Source of the DNA: a virus
Virus record (IMG/VR): IMGVR_UViG_3300040808_001540
Coordinates: 1 to 55,725 of that record
Length of the DNA: 55,725 bases
Reading direction: 5' to 3' (one strand)
This document shows positions 8,733 to 17,800 of the stretch, one piece after another. Position numbers and translations under genes: made by a program. Under the pieces are notes generated by a model. That model ran no database searches, was not told the origin of the DNA, and saw only the letters and a list, made by a program, of their open reading frames with translations. Positions within the stretch are counted from its first letter, which is position 1; every line of letters starts with the position of its first letter.

Positions 8733-9967
8733 TCTTTGATCCTTCCTATAATATCTGTTGTGCTATGACCTTGAATTGTAGGAAATATTTTTACTTCTGC
8801 TAATTCATGACCAACTGTTGTTTCTCTTGTATAGTCACCGCCTTTTACAATAATATCAGGTCTAATATTTTCTAAAATTTCTTGAGGCGTATCTTCTGCA
8901 AATACAACAACTTCATCTACCCACGGTAGCATTTCTAATTGACGTTTTCGTGTTACAAAATCATTTACAGGTCGTCCATCGCCCTTTAAACGCCTTACAC
9001 TTTCGTCATCATTAATACCTACAATTAGTTTTTGTCCTAAATTTTTAGCATACTTTAGTAGTTCTAAATGTCCTGGGTGTAGTATATCAAACACACCATT
9101 TGTCCATACAACGCCTCTATACAAGTCTTCAAAACTTACAGGATGTACTCCTCTTTTTTCAACATTTCTAGCACTTGCATAACAGGCTAATTTACAACTA
9201 TCTTGAATATTCATGTTTTTAATAACATGGCCGTATACTAACACTGCTAAAAAAGTATCTCCTGCACCAGTAACATCTGCAACTTCTCTAACATCTTCTT
9301 TAAAATGCCAGTGATCTTTTTTGTTTATAACATGCACACCGTTTGCACCATCAGTAACAACCAACCATTCCCAGTTAAATTGAACTAGATGTTGCTTTGC
9401 TTTTGCAATGTCAAACTCTCCAAACCAACTGTTATATTCAGACATATTAGGTTTTACTAAAAAACAATCTTTGTACATTTGTGGCATTTGTTTTGGATCT
9501 ACAAACACTTTTACATCTTTTAAACTGTTCATTAGTTCTAGATCAATAACACCTTTATTGTAATCACTTACTACAACTACATCATTATTATTAACATTAA
9601 GTGATTTCTTTGTGTCACCTTGATAGTGTGTTTCTCTATCCCAACGTAGGATATGTTGACCACCTTGACCTACAAGCCTAGTTTTTGTTGTTGTTAATTC
9701 ATTATCAAATGAAACATTACTGGTCAGTGTATTACAGTCTTTTAGTAATTCAATGACTTTATAACCTTCTTTGTCACTACCTACTGCACCATGTAAACTA
9801 ACGTCTACGCTTAAATTTGCAAGGTTTAAAGCAAGATTTCCTGCACCACCTACACTGTATTCTTGTGATTGTTCTTTTAGTACAGGTACGGGTGCTTCTG
9901 GACTCATTCTATCTGCTGAGCCGAGAATCCAACGATCAAGCATTATATCGCCAATTACTTTAATCAT
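8729..9967 (-). CDS. hldE: Bifunctional heptose-7-phosphate kinase / heptose-1-phosphate adenylyltransferase (HldE)
   Basis: 412 residues with both HldE domains. The N-terminal PfkB-type kinase shows 'GDIMLDRWILG', the substrate loop 'SVGGAGNLALNLANL' and the catalytic 'VTGAGDTFLAVL'. The C-terminal nucleotidyltransferase (from about residue 285) shows 'TNGVFDILHPGHLELL' with the HxGH motif and 'IVGINDDESVRRLKG'. Known HldE phosphorylates D-glycero-manno-heptose-7-P and later adenylates the 1-phosphate to ADP-heptose. It is somewhat shorter than the E. coli enzyme (477 aa) but both active sites look intact. GmhA and GmhB, the other steps of the pathway, are not in this window and may come from the host. 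Four-base overlaps on both sides indicate coupled translation. Confidence 0.93.
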   Translation of the reverse strand: MIKVIGDIMLDRWILGSADRMSPEAPVPVLKEQSQEYSVGGAGNLALNLANLSVDVSLHGAVGSDKEGYKVIELLKDCNTLTSNVSFDNELTTTKTRLVGQGGQHILRWDRETHYQGDTKKSLNVNNNDVVVVSDYNKGVIDLELMNSLKDVKVFVDPKQMPQMYKDCFLVKPNMSEYNSWFGEFDIAKAKQHLVQFNWEWLVVTDGANGVHVINKKDHWHFKEDVREVADVTGAGDTFLAVLVYGHVIKNMNIQDSCKLACYASARNVEKRGVHPVSFEDLYRGVVWTNGVFDILHPGHLELLKYAKNLGQKLIVGINDDESVRRLKGDGRPVNDFVTRKRQLEMLPWVDEVVVFAEDTPQEILENIRPDIIVKGGDYTRETTVGHELAEVKIFPTIQGHSTTDIIGRIKE

Positions 9968-10410
9968 AAACTTTTTACTATTTCTACTATTGTGTCAATC
10001 TTGGTTTGATTTACTTTATTTTGAAGGGTATTACGTAATCCAACGTGCAACGGTTTTGGATAATCTTTTGCGTTTGTCCAAGCATAACCGCTATGTTCTT
10101 CATTTAGTACAGGAATAAACTCTTTTTCAACAATTACAACATACGTATGAAAAAAGAATTTTTGATCTTTGGATGTGAATAATTCTAATGGAATAATTTT
10201 TTCAAATTTTGGAGTTTCACCAATTTCTTCTTTGATTTCACGTTCGAGTGCTTTCCAAGGTGTTTCACCTTCTTCACTCATACCACCAACTAGGCCCCAT
10301 TGGCCTGCTGTTTTATGTTTTGTTCTTTGTAGAAATAAAAATTTGCCGGTGCTTTTTGCAAAAAATAATGCACCACTACAAATTATGTCTTTTACAGGAC
10401 TAGTCTCCAT
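9964..10410 (-). CDS. Nudix hydrolase
   Basis: 148 residues with a complete Nudix box of the form GX5EX7REUXEEXGU, beginning at 'GGMSEEGETPW' and ending in 'REIKEEIGE' (residues about 42-64), so the Mg-binding glutamates are present. The surrounding sequence ('FLFLQRTKHKTAGQWGLVGG') resembles the MutT/ADP-sugar class. Its start overlaps the end of gp15 by 19 bp and its end overlaps HldE by 4 bp. The position suggests action on a nucleotide sugar or housecleaning of dNTPs; the sequence alone does not decide. Confidence 0.88.
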   Translation of the reverse strand: METSPVKDIICSGALFFAKSTGKFLFLQRTKHKTAGQWGLVGGMSEEGETPWKALEREIKEEIGETPKFEKIIPLELFTSKDQKFFFHTYVVIVEKEFIPVLNEEHSGYAWTNAKDYPKPLHVGLRNTLQNKVNQTKIDTIVEIVKSL

Positions 10411-11813
10411 TCATCTGCCTCGTATTCACCTTCAAAACTTTTCAGCCAAGATCCGTTCTCCCACTTGTACTGAATTCCAGTATATGTATTAGTTATGTAC
10501 ACTGGGTCTGGTGATGAAGCAGAATCGGCTCCGTCGTTTGAGCCACTTGCATCTAGTGTTTTTTCCCAACTATTACCGTTCCAAGTAATAATATCGTTTT
10601 GGTTTGCTTTGAATATTGAACCATCTCCGTTTTGCCAAGCATTAGCATTAGCATCAGAACTGTCGCCTTTTACATTTGGATTTATATCATTAAGTATCAA
10701 ATACCTTGTTCCTGCTGTTATTGTGGTATAATCAGGTGCAAAAGTTGTAGGATCAATAATAGCATCTACGGTTCCTCTACTGTTTACACTGTCTACAAGT
10801 GTTGTATTTGCAGGTACAGTATCACTATCAATAGACAATACCATTTGTGTATCGTCTGTTGGATTCAGACTAACTGTTGCTACAACTTCATTGCCGTCAC
10901 TTTTTGTAAGTCTAATAGTGCTTGTTCCAGCAGTAAACTTACCAGGATATTGATCTAGTAATTTAAACCAACTTATCGGATCTCCGGTTGTAGTAAACGT
11001 TCCAGTTTTACTTTCATCTACACCTTCATGTGCATGTAACAAACGTGCTGTGTTATTTAGAACTAGTAATTTATAATCGCCTGGTGACTTAACAACTGTT
11101 GCTGTTGGTATAGTTGCATCAATAATTCCGTCACTGATACTTCCGCTTTCATCGAAAATATTCATAATAATTTTTTCAATAACACCAAGTTTTTTAACTT
11201 TAGCCGGAGGTGTAATCCATATAGGCATTGTAAATTCCATTTCGCCTATGTCAATTTCTGTTTCAGTTCCTTGCGGAATACTTCTAGTTGAATAGTTTAC
11301 ACTTGCTAGTTCAATTAAACTAAGTGAAGTCCAGTCAACATAGTTGTTTGTTGTTTGTATTTCTAGTGCAGGATTATATAGAACAAGTATTTGTTCCATA
11401 ATTTGTAATTTTTGATCTGTATTAGTTGACCAAATATCTGCTTTCATTCTTAGTGTAAATGGTACAGGCATTAAACGCTCTACAGTGTTACCGACGCCTT
11501 GCAAGTCTTTATAAGTTCCTGTTGCATCATCATATTCTCTATGTCTAATATGAACTTTATCAACGTGTGTTGGACTTTGTACACGTTCTCTTGCATACTC
11601 TAACCCTGTAATATAACAAGCAATACGAGGTGCACTAATAACTTTGTTTTCTGAATTATCTCTTATAATGTGTGCTACTTGACGTGTTAAGTTTCCGTAA
11701 CTAGTAGGCACTTTTCTTAAAGTACCAGCATTGTCTTTGTAACTAAAGTTACTAAATGCACGAATGAATTGTGTAACAAATCTTCTAATTTGTCCGTCGT
11801 AAAAATGTTCCAT
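10392..11813 (-). CDS. 15: gp15-like proximal tail sheath stabilisation / neck protein
   Basis: The N-terminal 250 residues align by pattern with T4 gp15: 'FYDGQIRRFVTQFIRAFSNF', 'VPTSYG', 'PVPFTLRMKADIWSTN', 'MEQILVLYNP' and 'WITPPAKVKKLGVIEKI' match the gp15 order 'F(Y)xxxxRR...LFSN', 'VPITY', 'EQILPYF', 'YPPV'. T4 gp15 caps the tail and stabilises the contracted sheath at the neck. At 473 residues it is far longer than T4 gp15 (272): the extra C-terminal part holds two Trp-containing beta modules ('IITWNGNSWEK', 'YKWENGSWLK') like those inserted in gp14 and gp18 here. It starts one base inside the gp14 stop. Confidence 0.8.
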   Translation of the reverse strand: MEHFYDGQIRRFVTQFIRAFSNFSYKDNAGTLRKVPTSYGNLTRQVAHIIRDNSENKVISAPRIACYITGLEYARERVQSPTHVDKVHIRHREYDDATGTYKDLQGVGNTVERLMPVPFTLRMKADIWSTNTDQKLQIMEQILVLYNPALEIQTTNNYVDWTSLSLIELASVNYSTRSIPQGTETEIDIGEMEFTMPIWITPPAKVKKLGVIEKIIMNIFDESGSISDGIIDATIPTATVVKSPGDYKLLVLNNTARLLHAHEGVDESKTGTFTTTGDPISWFKLLDQYPGKFTAGTSTIRLTKSDGNEVVATVSLNPTDDTQMVLSIDSDTVPANTTLVDSVNSRGTVDAIIDPTTFAPDYTTITAGTRYLILNDINPNVKGDSSDANANAWQNGDGSIFKANQNDIITWNGNSWEKTLDASGSNDGADSASSPDPVYITNTYTGIQYKWENGSWLKSFEGEYEADEWRLVL

Positions 11814-12931
11814 TAAGCGTCTGCCTCAGGTTTCAATGCAGTTGATAAAGGCTGTTTCTCTGGCTGAGTGTTGCCTTTTCTATTTGTATATGTTTCTGTA
11901 TTGTTTGTAAATTCATTAACAACACTATTTTGTACAGTGTTAGTAAGACTCATTCTTGCACCGTCATCAACTTTAATCCAATGATTGCCATCATATCTAA
12001 ACAGTCTATTAGGATAATAGTCAGTTCTTAAATGATATGCACCTTTATCAGGACTGCTAGGATAAGAAGTACCAAATGTATATGGTGAACCATTCGCTGG
12101 TAATCCGTCCCCGCCACCATATGCAATATAATAGTTTCCACTTGGTGTTTGTAGAGTTGGAGTGTTTGAACCGTCATCGACAATATTAACATCACCTGCA
12201 TCATCAGTAGGTACAACAAAATATTGGTTTGTATCATATCCTGTTTTTGGTGCATCGGCCTCTGCTTGTGCAATTACTTGTTCATTAATTTGCATTTCTT
12301 TTTCATATGTAGAAAGCACATCACGTAAGTTCTTGCCTTCTTCACCTGACTCTTTATCAAAAATATCTTTAAATTCTTGGCTGTCCATAATTGGTTTGCA
12401 TTTTGCTCTTAACAAGTGTGGATACCAAGTTTGTGAAAAGCCTTCGCTAGGACGACTTATATCTTCAATTACATAAAATCGTTTTAGTGATACTTGGAAA
12501 TCATTTAGTGCATAGTCATCTGCCAAGTGCGGTAGTTCTAATACATCGCCACTCATAAGTTTTCTACCAATCGACTCGACACTTCTGTTTAGATGGAATG
12601 TAATAAACACGGTATCGTTTTGTAAAAACATTCCAAACTGTGATAAGTCAAAATCTAAATCTTGTACATTGTAAATACCACGCAATGTATAAACATCGTC
12701 TGAATATTTTCTATCACGATTTTCTAAAAATAATAAATCCTGTATTTTAGTCTCAGGAATATCACTTACTCCTTTGGGTTGAGTTGGCGTTCCTACACCT
12801 GGCTCAACAGGACCCTCATATTTGTGAACAAATATGTCTGTTCCACCGATTTGAAATGCTTCATATACAGTCTTGTCTATAAAGCGATAATCAGCGGATT
12901 TCTCCGGTTTGTATAAACTTAATCTGGGCAT
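11813..12931 (-). CDS. 14: gp14-like neck protein
   Basis: 372 residues from the ATG at 12931; the longer frame to 12985 runs through the divergent promoter region and is unlikely. The segments 'DLDFDLSQFGMFLQND', 'LMSGDVLELPHLADDYAL' and 'KRFYVIEDISRPSEGFSQTW' follow the T4 gp14 pattern ('FGMQVQDEVTL', 'EGDLIYFPMDNSLFEI'). gp14 forms the neck collar with gp13 at the head-tail joint. The C-terminal third carries an added module 'NRLFRYDGNHWIKVDDG'. It heads a minus-strand operon that continues into gp15 and the heptose genes, with a late box 8 bp before the ATG. gp13 is transcribed divergently from the other side of a 42-bp gap. Confidence 0.78.
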   Translation of the reverse strand: MPRLSLYKPEKSADYRFIDKTVYEAFQIGGTDIFVHKYEGPVEPGVGTPTQPKGVSDIPETKIQDLLFLENRDRKYSDDVYTLRGIYNVQDLDFDLSQFGMFLQNDTVFITFHLNRSVESIGRKLMSGDVLELPHLADDYALNDFQVSLKRFYVIEDISRPSEGFSQTWYPHLLRAKCKPIMDSQEFKDIFDKESGEEGKNLRDVLSTYEKEMQINEQVIAQAEADAPKTGYDTNQYFVVPTDDAGDVNIVDDGSNTPTLQTPSGNYYIAYGGGDGLPANGSPYTFGTSYPSSPDKGAYHLRTDYYPNRLFRYDGNHWIKVDDGARMSLTNTVQNSVVNEFTNNTETYTNRKGNTQPEKQPLSTALKPEADA

Positions 12932-12939
12932 AACAAATG

Positions 12940-12968
12940 TATTTATTGGAATGACGATCGAATAAATA
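12940..12968. promoter_or_regulatory. Divergent pair of late promoter boxes between gp14 (-) and gp13 (+)
   Basis: TATTTATT at 12940-12947 is AATAAATA on the minus strand, ending 8 bp before the gp14 ATG. AATAAATA at 12961-12968 on the plus strand ends 5 bp before the gp13 ATG. The two boxes form a perfect 8-bp inverted repeat around a 13-bp spacer in a 42-bp intergenic gap. Neither gene has a Shine-Dalgarno sequence in the space left after the box, so leaders would be almost absent. Confidence 0.7.
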
Positions 12969-12973
12969 ATAGC

Positions 12974-13735
12974 ATGAGCACACAATTAGATACCGCAAAA
13001 ACAAAACTGTTTAATTACGTCAAGAAGTTGCTAGGTGACGGTATGATTGACGTTGAACTAGATGTTGATCACTACGAAGTAGCACTAGAGAAAGCACTTG
13101 GCAAATATAGACAAAGAGCAGAAAATGCTGTAGAAGAATCTTACGCATTTTTAGAATTAAAAGAAGACACTAACGATTACATACTTCCAAATGAAATACA
13201 AAGTGTCAAAGAAGTGTTTCGCAGAAGTATTGGGTCAAGAAGCGGTGGTGGTCAAGGTGGTACAATATTTGAACCATTCAACCTTGCATACACAAACACC
13301 TATCTATTAAGTTCTACGCAAATGGGCGGGTTGGCAACTTATATGGCCTTTGCTGGATATCAAGAACTTGTAGGTAAAATGTTTGGCTCTTTTATTAACT
13401 TTAAATTTGATCCAGTTAATCACAAACTAACAATAATGCAAAGACCTAGAGGCGATGAAGAAGTTATGTTAGCGGTGTACAATCAACGACCAGACTTTAT
13501 TTTACTAAGTGATCCTTATGCAGGACAATGGTTAAAAGATTATACACTTGCAACGTGCAAATACATGATTGGTGAAGCACGTGGCAAATTTGCTACAATT
13601 TCAACACCGCAAGGAGGTACTTCATTAAACGGAGACGCACTCAAAGCGGATGCACAATCGGATATTGAGAAGTTAGAACAAGATTTGGCAAACTATGTTG
13701 ACGGTTCTACTCCATTATCGTTTGTTATTGGATAA
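12974..13735 (+). CDS. 13: gp13-like neck protein
   Basis: 253 residues. The pattern 'DVELDVDHYEVALEKALGKYRQRAENAVEESYAFLEL' followed by 'YILPNEIQSVKEVFRRSIG' and 'LKDYTLATCKYMIGEARGKF' is that of the marine T4-like gp13 neck protein, which closes the filled head and receives the tail together with gp14. The Gly-rich stretch 'SRSGGGQGG' (residues about 92-100) is a flexible linker. The ATG lies exactly 5 bases after a late promoter box, with no Shine-Dalgarno, so its mRNA may be leaderless. It is followed by an early-type promoter for gp1 rather than by the other neck genes. Confidence 0.8.
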   Translation: MSTQLDTAKTKLFNYVKKLLGDGMIDVELDVDHYEVALEKALGKYRQRAENAVEESYAFLELKEDTNDYILPNEIQSVKEVFRRSIGSRSGGGQGGTIFEPFNLAYTNTYLLSSTQMGGLATYMAFAGYQELVGKMFGSFINFKFDPVNHKLTIMQRPRGDEEVMLAVYNQRPDFILLSDPYAGQWLKDYTLATCKYMIGEARGKFATISTPQGGTSLNGDALKADAQSDIEKLEQDLANYVDGSTPLSFVIG

Positions 13736-13741
13736 AAACAC

Positions 13742-13770
13742 TTGACTTTTTTATTCACCTAGTATATAAT
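13742..13770 (+). promoter_or_regulatory. Sigma70-type promoter for dNMP kinase
   Basis: TTGACT (13742-13747), a 17-bp spacer and TATAAT (13765-13770). This is a near-consensus host sigma70 promoter, 5/6 and 6/6 matches, lying in the only non-coding gap between gp13 and gp1. Transcription would start near 13777, giving a leader of about 25 bases. It fits early or middle expression of a nucleotide-metabolism gene placed among late genes. Confidence 0.85.
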
Positions 13771-13800
13771 AAACTTTTACATGGGATATATAAACTTACT

Positions 13801-14463
13801 ATGATTGTTGGTTTCGTTGGCCTGATTGGCTCTGGAAAAGATACCTGTGCTGACACCCTTGTTAGCGAAGGTGGGTATAAACGTGTTAGTTTTGCCACTA
13901 CACTTAAAGATGCTGTTTCTGCTGTATTTGGTTGGGACCGAGAAGCACTAGAAGGAAACACAGAAGAATCACGTGCATGGCGTGAAGAAGTAGATGAATG
14001 GTGGGCAGAAAAACTAGAAATGCCAAAACTTACTCCACGTTGGATATTGCAATATTGGGGTACAGATGTTCTACGTAAAGGTTTTCATGACGATATATGG
14101 ATTGCTAGTTTAGAAAGCAAACTGCTACAAATGAAGCAAGATGCTGTTATTAGCGATGTACGTTTCCCTAACGAAATTAAAATGATCAAAAGACTGCGTG
14201 GTAAAGTATACCGTATCAAACGTGGGCCTAATCCTATATGGTTCGATGATGCTATTAAACAAAACGAACATAATAAAGAAGCACTAGTTACTAAGAATAT
14301 GATACTTACTGATAAGATGAAAGAGCAACACCCAGATGTGCATATTAGTGAATATGCTTGGGTAGGTGAAAAAGTTGACGGTGTTATTGAGAATGATGGG
14401 ACTTTAGAAGATCTAGGTAACGCTGTTAGAAGTCAGGTGTTAGGTCTCCCTGCTTCCAAGTAA
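13801..14463 (+). CDS. 1: Deoxynucleoside monophosphate kinase (T4 gp1)
   Basis: 220 residues with the P-loop 'GLIGSGKDTCADTL' (residues 7-20) and the T4 gp1 pattern 'RVSFATTLKDAVSAVFGWDR', 'TPRWILQYWGTDVLR' and 'VISDVRFPNEIKMI'. The T4 enzyme phosphorylates dGMP, dTMP and hydroxymethyl-dCMP for DNA synthesis. Length is close to the T4 protein (241 aa). It has its own sigma70-type promoter. The 3' end overlaps the convergent small gene at 14426 by 38 bp, an unusually long tail-to-tail overlap. Confidence 0.93.
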   Translation: MIVGFVGLIGSGKDTCADTLVSEGGYKRVSFATTLKDAVSAVFGWDREALEGNTEESRAWREEVDEWWAEKLEMPKLTPRWILQYWGTDVLRKGFHDDIWIASLESKLLQMKQDAVISDVRFPNEIKMIKRLRGKVYRIKRGPNPIWFDDAIKQNEHNKEALVTKNMILTDKMKEQHPDVHISEYAWVGEKVDGVIENDGTLEDLGNAVRSQVLGLPASK

Positions 14464-14764
14464 CACCTGTTTTTTGCATAATTCTTTGACAGTTAGCACA
14501 AATAGTTTTTAAGTTGCTATGCTTACAATTAGTTAAGTTTCCGTCTATATGATACACATTGAACTGTTCAGTGTGTTTGCTTGAATATCCACACTTATCA
14601 CACTTGTCTTTTTGACGATATCCTGCTTTATGCCAAAACGGTATTCCGGGTGATCTGCCACTAGCACAACGATCACATTTACTTCTATAGTATGGTGTTT
14701 TGCCCTTGTAATAGTTAATAGCAACTGGGCGTTTCTTGCATTGCTTACATAAAGACCTAGTCAT
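14426..14764 (-). CDS. Small zinc-ribbon / HNH-like protein
   Basis: 112 residues from the ATG at 14764. It has CxxC pairs 'CKQC', 'CDRC', 'CDKC' and 'CANC', and a central 'FNVYHIDGNLTNCKHSNLKTI' stretch that resembles the core of HNH endonucleases (His plus 'N...L.TIC'). It could be a homing-type or packaging-associated nuclease, or only a zinc-binding protein; the classical catalytic His pair is not complete to the eye. It is an isolated antisense gene between gp1 and gp18, with a late box GATAAATA exactly 5 bp before the chosen ATG, which decided the start. Confidence 0.65.
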   Translation of the reverse strand: MTRSLCKQCKKRPVAINYYKGKTPYYRSKCDRCASGRSPGIPFWHKAGYRQKDKCDKCGYSSKHTEQFNVYHIDGNLTNCKHSNLKTICANCQRIMQKTGVTWKQGDLTPDF

Positions 14765-14769
14765 AACTG

Positions 14770-14777
14770 TATTTATC
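14770..14777 (-). promoter_or_regulatory. Late promoter box GATAAATA, 5 bp before the ATG
   Basis: On the minus strand the sequence reads GATAAATA-CAGTT-ATG. Seven of eight bases match TATAAATA. The in-frame upstream ATG at 14779 would lie inside this box, so the start at 14764 is preferred. Confidence 0.65.
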
Positions 14778-14833
14778 ACGCCCTTTTCAACCCCTTTTCA
14801 TACGTATATTAAGTAGCATTTTTCCTAGATCTG

Positions 14834-14841
14834 TATAAATA
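14834..14841 (+). promoter_or_regulatory. Late promoter box TATAAATA for gp18
   Basis: Perfect T4 late box. Transcription would start near 14847 and give a leader of about 33 bases that contains AAGGAG (14866-14871), a strong ribosome binding site 8 bp before the ATG at 14880. This is the conventional leader-plus-Shine-Dalgarno arrangement. Confidence 0.85.
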
Positions 14842-14879
14842 CTTTTAGAAATACTAAAACCATACAAGGAGTATATAAC

Positions 14880-17800
14880 ATGGCACTATCATCACCCGGA
14901 GTTGAAGTTAGCGTAATCGATGAAAGTTTCTATACCCCAGCCGCTGGTGCTACAACACCTTTAATTGTTGTTGCTACTGCTGAAAGCAAACCATCAGGCA
15001 CAGGGACAGGAACTGCGGCAGGTACACTAGCATCAAACAAAAATAAAGTTTACTTAATTACCAGTCAGAGAGAGTTAACAGAAACCTTTGGTAATCCAAC
15101 TTTCTATACAGACACTTCTAATAACCCACTACATGGTAACGAATTAAATGAGTATGGTTTACAGGCGGCTTATTCATACCTAGGCGTGGCTAACAGAGCG
15201 TATGTTGTAAGAGCGAATGTAGACTTAGGAAAATTACAAGGATCAAACGATGCACCAGCAGGTGCTCCAGCAGACGGAACTTATTGGTTCGACACTGACG
15301 ATTCTTTATATGGATTATTCCAATGGAATGGTTCTACACAAACATTTACAAATAAAACACCAACTGTTATTGGTGCATCATCAGATCTTACAGGAGTAAG
15401 TGGTGCAACATACACAGGTGTTAAAGGAAGCGTTGGCGCAAAAGGCGACTATGCTGTTGTTACTTGGAATACAGAAAACAAAGTTTGGTACAAAAATGAA
15501 GATAACATTTGGGTACAAGTTGGTTCATATGACGAGTCAGCATTTGATGCGGTAGGATTTGCTACATCAACTACTTGGAACTCAACTACTTGGAAAACAA
15601 GTTGGCCAACAATTACTGCTACACTAACACCAAGTGCATTAGGAAGCACAAACGTTATTATTAACAATACACAGGTTAACAATGCAGGTTCAACACCAGC
15701 AACATTTGTACAAGCAATTAACGATGCGGCTATTCCAGGTGTTGGTGCTAAACTTGATGCTAATGATAGAGTTAAAATCTACTCAGACGGAACTTCAAGC
15801 ACAGATGGTACAACTACTGACGGTGCTATTTTAATTGAAGAAGGTTCAGGACAAATTTTAACTGACTTAGGTATTACAGCAGGATATTTCCATTCACCAG
15901 AACTACAAATTTCAGCACACAGTTCAGTTCCATTATGGAGAGCAACTGACAGGGTTGAAGTTGGTGGAACAGGTTACAGTGGATTAAGACCTACTGGTTC
16001 TGTTTACATGAAAACTACTACACCTAATTTAGGTGCAAGTTTAAAAGTTAAATTATACAGCACAGGTACAGGCTTATGGTCAACTGTTGCAACACCAATT
16101 TACAACAGTGCGGCAGAAGCAATTAAAGCACTTGATTCCGAGGGTGGAAAAAATATTCCAACTGGAACATTATTTGCTTTAGCAAACACAACTGAAGACT
16201 CAAAACAAATTGCAGACTTCAAATTGCACAGAAGACTAATTCCAAGTCCTACAAGTGCAACTGGTAGTGTTGCTAACCCAACTATTAGTGCTGGTACAAA
16301 AACATTTACAATCGCTGAAACAACAGCAGGTGCAACAGCATTTACAAGTGCAAGTGTAAGTTTCACAGGCACTGATGCAGATGCACTAGTTGAAGCAATC
16401 AGTGACGCAGGATTAACAAACGTGGTTGCAGAAGTTACTGCAAACGGAAATGTTAAAATTAGTCACACAGTTGGCGGCGAAATTAGATTAACAGACGGAA
16501 ATGGTACTCCGTTAGCAACAGCAGGCTTTACAAGTTCAGTTGACAACGTTTATGACGCTGGTAGCCAAGCAAGTGAAGACCTAGTTATTTCTAACTGGAA
16601 GCCATTAAGTTATGAAGCAAAAGCAGGTGCACCTACAAGTGATCCAGAAAATGGAACACTATGGTATAATACTACACTTGATGAAGTAGATATTATGGTA
16701 CACGATGGTACTACATGGAGAGGCTATAACAAAGTATATAGTGATGCTGATCCTAAAGGCCCTATTGTTTCAGCAACTGAGCCTACACAACAGTCAGACG
16801 GAACTTCACTAGTAAATGGTGATCTTTGGATTGACTCAGGCAACACTGAAACTTATGGACAAAAGATTTACAAATACGATGGCTTAAATCTAGAATGGGC
16901 GGCTGTTGATGTAGCAGACCAAACTTCAGAAGATGGTATCTTATTTGCTGATGCACGTTATGGTGAAACAGGTGTAACTGGTGATACTAAAGCAGACATT
17001 GAAGATATGCTTGTAAGTGATTACTTAGATCCAGACGCTCCAGATCCAGCATTATATCCAAGAGGTATGTTGCTATGGAACACTAGACGTTCAGGAAACA
17101 ATGTTAAAATCTTTAGAACTACACACATTGATATTAACGAAAACTCAGGTAGGAATAAGAGATTCCAAGGTACTGGCGCTGTTTACGATGGCGGATCAGA
17201 CGAGGCAATGGCTTCTTACAAAGTTAATAGATGGGTTGGTTGGAATACAACTGCTGAAGATGGTTCAGGATTGTTTGGTCGTAAAGCACAACGTAAAACA
17301 GTTGTTGCGGCACTAAAATCACAAATTGATACCAACGACGATCTAAGAGATGAAGAAACAAGAGCATACACATTGTTAGCGGCTCCTGGTTATCCAGAAC
17401 TAACAAGCAACCTTGTAAATCTAAACATTGACAGAGGAATTACTGGCTTTGTTGTAGCAGATACTCCATTTAGATTATCAGCAAGTGCAACTACGTTACA
17501 AAATTATGGTAACAACACAGGTAATGCACTAGCAGATGGTGAAGATGGATTTGTAACATATGATGAGTATATGGCAACATTTTATCCATCAGGATTTACA
17601 ACAGACTTAACTGGTAACAACATTGTTGTTCCACCAAGTCACATGATGCTTAAAACTATTGCACTGAGCGATCAGGTATCGTTCCCATGGTTTGCACCAG
17701 CAGGTACAAGACGTGGTGGTATTAGCAACGCTTCAAGTGTTGGTTATATTAATGATGAAGGTGAATTTACACCAGTATCATTAAACGACGGTACAAGAGA

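Noticed and set aside
14834-14880. Leaderless start for gp18
   Set aside because: The late box is 38 bp upstream and a strong AAGGAG lies before the ATG, so gp18 belongs to the normal leader class.
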